The translations under genes and the position numbers were made by a program. Under the pieces are notes generated by a model that was not told the DNA's origin, did no database searches, and was given only the letters and a program-made list of their open reading frames with translations. From an uncultured Oscillospiraceae bacterium (GTDB lineage Bacteria; Bacillota; Clostridia; Oscillospirales; Acutalibacteraceae), in contig URNF01000027.1 in the NCBI GenBank assembly GCA_900549155.1, positions 1-19,097 of the forward strand: a stretch of DNA of 19,097 nucleotides. The letters are read 5' to 3'. This document shows, in pieces, positions 14,015 to 19,097 of this stretch (its first letter is position 1; the number at the start of each line of letters is the position of its first letter).

Positions 14015-14893
14015 ATGATACGGAGCATGACCGGTTACGGCCGTGCCGAGGGCAATGCGGACGGCATGCATATCGTTGTGGAATTGAAATCCGTCAATCA
14101 CCGCTATTTTGAATATGCCGCCCGTTTGCCGTATGGCTACGGTTTTTTGGATGAACGCCTGAAAGCGCTGCTGCAAACGAAGATCAGCCGCGGCAAGGTG
14201 GACGTCGGTGTGTGGATCACGACGGTGGACGCGCCCGGCAGCGAGGTTGCCGTCAACTTCGATTTGGCGGAGGGCTATGTCAAGGCGCTGCGTGCGCTGT
14301 CCGAGCGGTTTTCGCTGCGGGAGGACATTTCTGCCGTGACGCTGGCGCGCTATCCCGATGTGCTGACTGTGACGAAGGCGGCGCTTGACGAGGATGCTGT
14401 GTGGGCGGCGGTCGCGCCGATCGCGGAAGCGGCGGTGGAGAAATTCACCGAGATGCGCACCCGTGAGGGCGAAAAGCTGCGGGAGGACGTGCTCGGCCGC
14501 GCCGAGACCATTTTGACAGCAGTCGGCGAAGTGGAAAAGCAGTCGCCGCAGACGGTGCAGCGGCACATGGAAAAGGTGCAGGCGCGCATGCGCGAGCTTT
14601 TGGACGGCGCAAATGTGGATGAGCAGCGGTTGCTGACCGAGGCGGCGCTGTTCGCCGACAAAATTGCCGTCGCCGAGGAAACGGTGCGGCTGCGCAGTCA
14701 CATTGCCCAGCTGCAGCAAATGCTGGCAGGGGATGAGGCGATCGGCAGAAAGCTCGATTTCCTTGTGCAGGAAATGAACCGCGAGGCAAACACCATCGGA
14801 TCAAAGGCACAGGACGCGGCAATGGCACGCATTGTGGTGGACATCAAGGCGGAGATCGAAAAGATCCGCGAGCAAATTCAGAACATCGAGTGA
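14015..14893 (+). CDS. yicC: YicC/YloC-family endoribonuclease
   Basis: 292 residues from the ATG at 14015, with GAGG at 14004-14007. A TTG at 14000 is in frame but lies ahead of that site. The N-terminus MIRSMTGYGR and SVNHRYFE are the hallmark of the YicC N-terminal domain. The C-terminal domain holds the family block LDFLVQEMNREANTIGSKA followed by EIEKIREQ. E. coli YicC has been described as an endoribonuclease that affects small-RNA turnover; the Bacillus homologue is YloC. It heads the conserved Firmicutes order yicC-remA-gmk-rpoZ and has the only clear promoter upstream of that run. Confidence 0.93.
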   Translation: MIRSMTGYGRAEGNADGMHIVVELKSVNHRYFEYAARLPYGYGFLDERLKALLQTKISRGKVDVGVWITTVDAPGSEVAVNFDLAEGYVKALRALSERFSLREDISAVTLARYPDVLTVTKAALDEDAVWAAVAPIAEAAVEKFTEMRTREGEKLREDVLGRAETILTAVGEVEKQSPQTVQRHMEKVQARMRELLDGANVDEQRLLTEAALFADKIAVAEETVRLRSHIAQLQQMLAGDEAIGRKLDFLVQEMNREANTIGSKAQDAAMARIVVDIKAEIEKIREQIQNIE

Positions 14894-14911
14894 TATGAGG
14901 GGATGACGGCA

Positions 14912-15184
14912 ATGCGGCTCATCAACATCGGCTTCGGCAATATGGTTTCGGCAAATCGCCTTGTGGCGATCGTCAGCCCGGAATCCGCGCCGATCAAGCG
15001 CATCATTCAGGATGCCAAGGAACGGGGAACGCTCATCGACGCCACCTACGGCAGGCGGACGCGCGCCGTGCTCATCACCGACAGCGATCATGTGGTGCTG
15101 TCGGCGGTGCAGCCGGAAACGGTGGCAAACCGCCTGAATGTTGAGGATGACGACGATGAGGAGGTGCTGGATGAGGATGAATAA
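14912..15184 (+). CDS. remA: RemA-family regulator (DUF370)
   Basis: 90 residues from the ATG at 14912. GAGGGG (14897-14902) is 9 nt upstream; the other in-frame ATG at 14903 abuts that site and is unlikely. MRLINIGFGNMV, KERGTLIDATYGRRTRAVL and SDHVVLSAV are the DUF370/RemA core. In Bacillus subtilis RemA is a DNA-binding activator of biofilm-matrix and osmoprotectant genes and forms oligomeric rings. The core ends with a very acidic tail after residue 77 (EDDDDEEVLDEDE), a small extension. Its 3' end overlaps gmk by 14 nt, so the two are translationally linked. Confidence 0.93.
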   Translation: MRLINIGFGNMVSANRLVAIVSPESAPIKRIIQDAKERGTLIDATYGRRTRAVLITDSDHVVLSAVQPETVANRLNVEDDDDEEVLDEDE

Positions 15185-15788
15185 ACGCGGCATGCTCATT
15201 GTCTTTTCCGGACCGTCCGGCTGCGGCAAGGGAACGGTGCTCAAATCCCTTTTTGCCCGCCGCGACGACATCCGCTATTCCGTTTCGGTCACGACGCGCG
15301 CCCCGCGCCCCGGCGAGACCGACGGTGTGGAGTATTTCTTCCGCACGCGGGAACAATTTGAAGAGATGATCGCCAAAAACGAGCTTTTCGAGTATGCCGA
15401 ATACAACGGCAACTATTACGGCACGCCAAAGCCCCCCATTGAAGCATGGCTGGCAGAGGGGAAGCATGTGCTGCTGGAGATCGAGGTGCAGGGCGCGGAA
15501 AAGGTGATGGCAAGCGCGAAGGACTGTGTTTCCATTTTCATCACCGCGCCGTCGCGTGCGGTGCTGGAGCAGCGCCTGCGCGGCAGAGGCACCGAGGAAG
15601 AAAGCGTCATCGCGGGCAGGTTGAACGCTGCAAAGCGCGAGCTTGCCAAAGCGGGACAGTATCAATATGTAGTGCTCAATGATGAGGTCGAAGCGGCGGC
15701 TGACCGTATTGAAGCGATCATTACGGCGGAGTCGTTGCGGTATGACCGTATGAAATCTGTATTTTTGGAGGAGAATGTATCATGTTAA
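15171..15788 (+). CDS. gmk: Guanylate kinase
   Basis: 205 residues, the usual Gmk length. It phosphorylates GMP to GDP with ATP in purine nucleotide synthesis. The P-loop is GPSGCGKGT (14-22). The GMP-binding region includes SVTTRAPRPGETDGVEYFF, and the lid-side block is RLRGRGTEEESVIAGRL. The ATG at 15171 is chosen because GAGGAGG (15158-15164) is 6 nt away; upstream ATGs lie before or in that site. The start is inside the remA end and the stop is inside the rpoZ start (7-nt overlap), so three genes are chained. Confidence 0.97.
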   Translation: MRMNKRGMLIVFSGPSGCGKGTVLKSLFARRDDIRYSVSVTTRAPRPGETDGVEYFFRTREQFEEMIAKNELFEYAEYNGNYYGTPKPPIEAWLAEGKHVLLEIEVQGAEKVMASAKDCVSIFITAPSRAVLEQRLRGRGTEEESVIAGRLNAAKRELAKAGQYQYVVLNDEVEAAADRIEAIITAESLRYDRMKSVFLEENVSC

Positions 15789-15988
15789 ACCCGACCGATA
15801 TTGAAGAACTCAAGGGCGATTTCAGCCGCTATGCGGTGGTGATCGGCGTTGCCAAGCGCGCCAGAGAGATTTCCGAGGCAGCGGAGGAAAACGGCGAAAT
15901 TCTGATCGAAAAACCGGTGAGCCTTGCCATCAATGATTTCAAGGACGGCGAATGCAAGCTGCTTGCACCGCATGAGTCGGAAGACTGA
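15782..15988 (+). CDS. rpoZ: RNA polymerase omega subunit
   Basis: 68 residues. Omega helps RNA polymerase assembly by clamping the beta-prime subunit. The start MLNPTDIEEL, then SRYAVVIGVAKRAREI (the conserved helix block) and PVSLAINDF match Firmicutes omega. GGAGGAG just upstream lies inside gmk, and the ATG overlaps the last seven bases of gmk. In many Firmicutes coaBC follows; here priA comes next after 23 nt. Confidence 0.92.
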   Translation: MLNPTDIEELKGDFSRYAVVIGVAKRAREISEAAEENGEILIEKPVSLAINDFKDGECKLLAPHESED

Positions 15989-16011
15989 GAACCCAAAACG
16001 AGGTGGAAAAG

Positions 16012-18477
16012 ATGCTTGAAACAACGGTTGTGCAGATCGCGGTTGCTCAGGCATCTTTTTATTTTGACCGCCCCTACAGCTACACCGTGCCGCACGCGCT
16101 GCGGGAAAAGGTGCAGATCGGGTGTCGGGTGATGGTGCCGTTCGGCGGCGGAAACCGTCGGCGGCAGGGCATCATCATTTCTTTGGAAAACGGAAAGGAT
16201 GTGCCGGGAAAGCTCAAGCCGATCGATGAGCTGCTGGACGAAACGCCCATCATCAGCGAGGAGCTTTTGCAGCTGGCGCTGTGGATGAAGGAACGCACAT
16301 TTTCCACCGCCTTCGAATGTGTCCGCGCGATGCTGCCGACGGGGCTGACCATGCGCGTGCAGCCGCGCTACCGTGCGGCAAGGGACATCGCACCCGCCGT
16401 TCTGGAAGCGCTGTCCTTTGACGAAAAGCAGACGCTGACGTTTGTGTCCCGCTGCCCCGAGGGGGCGGGCGAGGACGTTTTGCTCAAAAAGCTGGGACTT
16501 GCGCAGGACGCGCCCGTGTTGCGCAGCCTTTTGAAAAAAGGCGCGCTTTTGCGGGACGACAGCGCATCGCGGCACACGGGCGATGCGACGGTGCGCATGC
16601 TGCGCCTGACCGAGGCGGGCGAAACGGCGGATGCGGCGGTGGAAAAGCTCACCGACCGCCAGAAGGCGGTTTTGTCGCTTTTGCGGGATGTCGGCTGCGC
16701 CTCGCTGAAGGAAATTTGCTATTTCTCGTCGGTCACCCGCGCCGTGCCGGATGCACTGGTGAAAAAGGGACTGGCGTTTTATTATGACCACGAGGTGCTG
16801 CGCACGCCCTATGCGGCGCATGCGGACGCACCCGACCCGCAGCCTGTTTCGCTGAATGCGGAACAGAAAAAGGCGGCGGATACGCTGCTTGCCGCCTATG
16901 AGACGGGAAAGCCGTCGGCGGCGCTTTTATACGGTGTGACCGGCAGCGGCAAAACACAGGTATATCTCCACCTCATCGACCGCGTGCTGGCGGACGGTAA
17001 GCAGGTGATCGTGCTGGTACCGGAAATTTCGCTGACGCCGCAGATGATGGGGATTTTTCTCGATCGCTACGGAGGGCGGGTGGCGGTGCTGCACAGCGCT
17101 TTGTCCATCGGCGAGCGCATGGACGAATGGAAACGCATCCGTCGCGGCGATGCCCGCGTGGTGGTGGGGACACGCTCGGCGGTGTTTGCCCCCTGTGAAA
17201 AGCTCGGCATGATCGTCATAGACGAGGAGCAGGAGCATACCTATAAATCGGAGTCGAACCCGCGCTATCATGCCCGCGAGGCGGCAAAATACCGCTGTGC
17301 GGCGCAGGGCGCGCTGCTGCTGCTCACCTCGGCGACGCCGTCGGTGGAGTCCTATCAGGCGGCGGTGACGGGACGCTATATTTTTTGCAAGCTCGAAAAC
17401 CGCTTCGGCGACAGCACGCTGCCGCAGGTGGAGATTGCCGATCTGCGCGGGGAAACGCTCGCGGAAAACAGCATCGGCAGCCGCCTTTGTGAGGCAATGC
17501 AGGAAACGCTGGAAAACGGCAGGCAGGTCATTTTGCTGCTCAACCGCCGCGGGTTTCACACGCACGTTTCCTGCCGCTCCTGCGGCTATGTGTTCACCTG
17601 TCCGTCCTGCAGCATTTCCATGACCTATCATCGCGCCAATCGGCAGATGCTGTGTCACTATTGCGGGCATATGGAACCGCCGCCGCGCATCTGCCCTGCC
17701 TGCGGGTCGGATAAGATCCGCTTTGCGGGACTCGGCACCCAGCGGGTGGAAGAGGAGCTGGCGGAAAAGTTTCCCGATGTGCCGGTGCTGCGCATGGACG
17801 CGGACACGACCATGTCCCGTCTTTCCTATGAAAAGAAGTTCGGCGATTTTGCGGCGGGAAAATACCGCATCATGATCGGCACGCAGATGGTGGCAAAGGG
17901 GCTGGACTTTCCCGACGTCGGACTGGTCGGCGTTTTGTCCGCCGATCAGTCGCTGTACACGGCGGACTACCGCGCGTTTGAAACGACCTTTGCGCTGCTG
18001 ACGCAGGTGGTGGGGCGCGCGGGCAGGCGGGACGCCGTCGGCAAGGCGGTCATTCAGACCTATGTGCCGGATAATCCCGTCATCGCCCTTGCTGCAAGGC
18101 AGGACTATCCCACCTTTTTTGAAACCGAGATCGCGACACGGAAAATGATGCACTATCCGCCCTATGCCGATCTGTGTATGTTCGGTTTTTCGGGCATATC
18201 CGAGCGGGCGGTGGCGGATGCCGCACACGCCTTTTTGCGGGAGCTGCACACGCTGTCGGTCGGCACATTTGCCGATGTGCCGCTCATAGCGCTCGATCCC
18301 ACCCCCGCCGCCGTGGTGCGGGTTGCGGGGAAATATCGGTATAAGCTGATCGTGAAAACGAAAAATTCGCCGCGCTTTCGGGCGATGGCGGCAACGCTTT
18401 TGGAGACATTTCCGAAGCTGCCCGTCTGCAAAGGCGTCACGGTCTTTGCCGACATCAATCCCGTCACGTTGTTATAA
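16012..18477 (+). CDS. priA: Primosomal protein N' (replication restart helicase PriA)
   Basis: 821 residues. PriA recognises stalled forks, unwinds DNA 3' to 5' and loads the primosome. The DNA-binding N-terminus has FYFDRPYSYTVP and GCRVMVPFG. The helicase core has Walker A GVTGSGKT (308-315), the DEExxH motif DEEQEH (404-409), GTQMVAKGLDFPDV and QVVGRAGR. Between them lies the zinc-binding region with eight cysteines: 521, 524, 530, 533, 548, 551, 561 and 564. I chose the ATG at 16012, because GAGG at 16000-16003 serves it; the in-frame GTG at 16003 is part of that site. def follows after 21 nt. Confidence 0.97.
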   Translation: MLETTVVQIAVAQASFYFDRPYSYTVPHALREKVQIGCRVMVPFGGGNRRRQGIIISLENGKDVPGKLKPIDELLDETPIISEELLQLALWMKERTFSTAFECVRAMLPTGLTMRVQPRYRAARDIAPAVLEALSFDEKQTLTFVSRCPEGAGEDVLLKKLGLAQDAPVLRSLLKKGALLRDDSASRHTGDATVRMLRLTEAGETADAAVEKLTDRQKAVLSLLRDVGCASLKEICYFSSVTRAVPDALVKKGLAFYYDHEVLRTPYAAHADAPDPQPVSLNAEQKKAADTLLAAYETGKPSAALLYGVTGSGKTQVYLHLIDRVLADGKQVIVLVPEISLTPQMMGIFLDRYGGRVAVLHSALSIGERMDEWKRIRRGDARVVVGTRSAVFAPCEKLGMIVIDEEQEHTYKSESNPRYHAREAAKYRCAAQGALLLLTSATPSVESYQAAVTGRYIFCKLENRFGDSTLPQVEIADLRGETLAENSIGSRLCEAMQETLENGRQVILLLNRRGFHTHVSCRSCGYVFTCPSCSISMTYHRANRQMLCHYCGHMEPPPRICPACGSDKIRFAGLGTQRVEEELAEKFPDVPVLRMDADTTMSRLSYEKKFGDFAAGKYRIMIGTQMVAKGLDFPDVGLVGVLSADQSLYTADYRAFETTFALLTQVVGRAGRRDAVGKAVIQTYVPDNPVIALAARQDYPTFFETEIATRKMMHYPPYADLCMFGFSGISERAVADAAHAFLRELHTLSVGTFADVPLIALDPTPAAVVRVAGKYRYKLIVKTKNSPRFRAMAATLLETFPKLPVCKGVTVFADINPVTLL

Positions 18478-18498
18478 TTGCCAAGGGAGGTTTTCTAT

Positions 18499-18972
18499 AT
18501 GGCTTTGCGTAATATTCTCAATGAGAGCGATCCCATTCTGCATAAGGTCTGCCGACCGGTGGAAAAATTTGATGAACGCCTGTGGCAGCTGCTCGACGAT
18601 ATGCACGAGACGCTCGATAAGGCACAGGGCGTGGGGCTTGCCGCGCCGCAGGTGGGCTTTTTGCGCCGCCTGTTCATCATGAGCATCGGCGACGACTATA
18701 CGGAGTGCATCAATCCGAAAATTCTGGAGGAAAAGGGCACACAGGAGTGCGTCGAGGGCTGTCTTTCCAGCCCCGGGGAATACGGACTTGTCAACCGTCC
18801 GCAGACGGTGAAGCTGCAGGCGCAGGACCGCTACGGCAAGTATTTCATCATCACGGCGTCCGATCTCAAAGCGGAGTGCATCTCGCACGAAAATGACCAT
18901 CTGGACGGCGTGCTGTTCAAGAGCAAGGCGACGCGGATGCTGCGTCCCGAGGAACTGGAGCAAGGAGACTGA
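18499..18972 (+). CDS. def: Peptide deformylase
   Basis: 157 residues. Def removes the N-formyl group from new proteins and needs a bound metal, usually iron. All three motifs are present: GVGLAAPQVG (44-53), EGCLS (86-90, ligand Cys88) and HENDH (130-134, ligands His130 and His134 with catalytic Glu131). The ATG at 18499 has GGGAGG (18485-18490) 8 nt upstream; a TTG at 18478 precedes this site and is rejected. It is paired with fmt, which installs the formyl group, 2 nt downstream. Confidence 0.97.
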   Translation: MALRNILNESDPILHKVCRPVEKFDERLWQLLDDMHETLDKAQGVGLAAPQVGFLRRLFIMSIGDDYTECINPKILEEKGTQECVEGCLSSPGEYGLVNRPQTVKLQAQDRYGKYFIITASDLKAECISHENDHLDGVLFKSKATRMLRPEELEQGD

Positions 18973-18974
18973 GT

Positions 18975-19097
18975 ATGCGGATCGTATTTATGGGCACGCC
19001 GGACTTCGCCGTGCCGTCGCTGAAAGCGCTGCTGGCGGCGGGACACACGGTGACGCTGGCTGTGACACAGGCGGATAAGCCGGTCGGGCGGCACCAG
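18975..19097 (+). CDS. fmt: Methionyl-tRNA formyltransferase, N-terminal part (cut by window end)
   Basis: The first 41 residues are present: MRIVFMGTPDFAVPSLKALL is the standard Fmt N-terminus, and VTQADKPVGR the following conserved strand. Fmt transfers a formyl group from 10-formyl-THF to Met-tRNA(fMet). AGGAG (18963-18967) lies 7 nt before the ATG, and the gene follows def directly. The rest lies beyond the window. Confidence 0.95.
   Translation, partial: MRIVFMGTPDFAVPSLKALLAAGHTVTLAVTQADKPVGRHQ

Noticed and set aside
11881..14028. 715-codon open frame on the minus strand
   Set aside because: It runs antisense through nagB and the GH28-like gene and across a terminator and promoter. 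Its composition is rich in Arg, His and Asp with no domain, as expected from the GC-biased codons of the real genes.

Overview
The window looks like a GC-rich Firmicutes/Clostridia chromosome, most likely an anaerobic gut-type organism of the Oscillospirales/Christensenellales kind. Three things point there: the housekeeping run yicC-remA-gmk-rpoZ-priA-def-fmt, which is typical of Firmicutes; RemA itself; and AGGAGG-type ribosome binding sites in front of nearly every gene. The taxon is an inference. I saw no rRNA, tRNA, insertion sequence, prophage or CRISPR array. Genes are packed tightly, often with start and stop codons overlapping.

Region 1 (1-5404, all +) is the tail of a surface-glycan cluster. 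It holds a truncated Wzx-type flippase, a fused CMP-sugar synthetase/PseG-like UDP-sugar hydrolase, and a NeuB-family nonulosonate synthase with a SAF domain. Release factor 3 (prfC) follows 24 nt later. The run ends in a near-perfect 16-bp hairpin terminator that overlaps the prfC stop codon.

Region 2 (5405-8764) starts with an extended -10 promoter overlapped by a 34-bp nested inverted repeat, probably an operator. It drives a two-gene unit: a xylose-isomerase-like TIM-barrel isomerase/epimerase and a Gfo/Idh/MocA oxidoreductase. That unit ends at a strong hairpin that sits just 12 nt before a YjjG/YfnB-like HAD phosphatase. A YbaK-type tRNA deacylase runs the opposite way and overlaps the HAD gene's end.

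Region 3 (8765-13944) is an amino-sugar catabolic island. nagA (GlcNAc-6-P deacetylase) points right. A PocR-domain AraC regulator points left, and its end overlaps the end of nagA. Divergent from the regulator is nahK (N-acetylhexosamine 1-kinase), coupled to nagB (GlcN-6-P deaminase) and followed by a divergent GH28-like beta-helix protein that lacks two of the four usual family motifs. The AT-rich araC/nahK intergenic region carries two TAGCA-type direct repeats 18 bp apart, placed so that a regulator could repress itself and activate nahK. A perfect 16-bp hairpin terminates the unit.

Region 4 (13945-19097, all +) is the conserved operon yicC-remA-gmk-rpoZ-priA-def-fmt, with a clear sigma-A-type promoter and overlapping genes. 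fmt is cut by the window end. The coaBC gene that many Firmicutes carry between rpoZ and priA is absent here.

The best candidates for new biology are the NahK/NagA/NagB/atypical GH28 island with its PocR-AraC regulator, the operator-controlled TIM-barrel/Gfo pair, and the fused nonulosonate enzyme.
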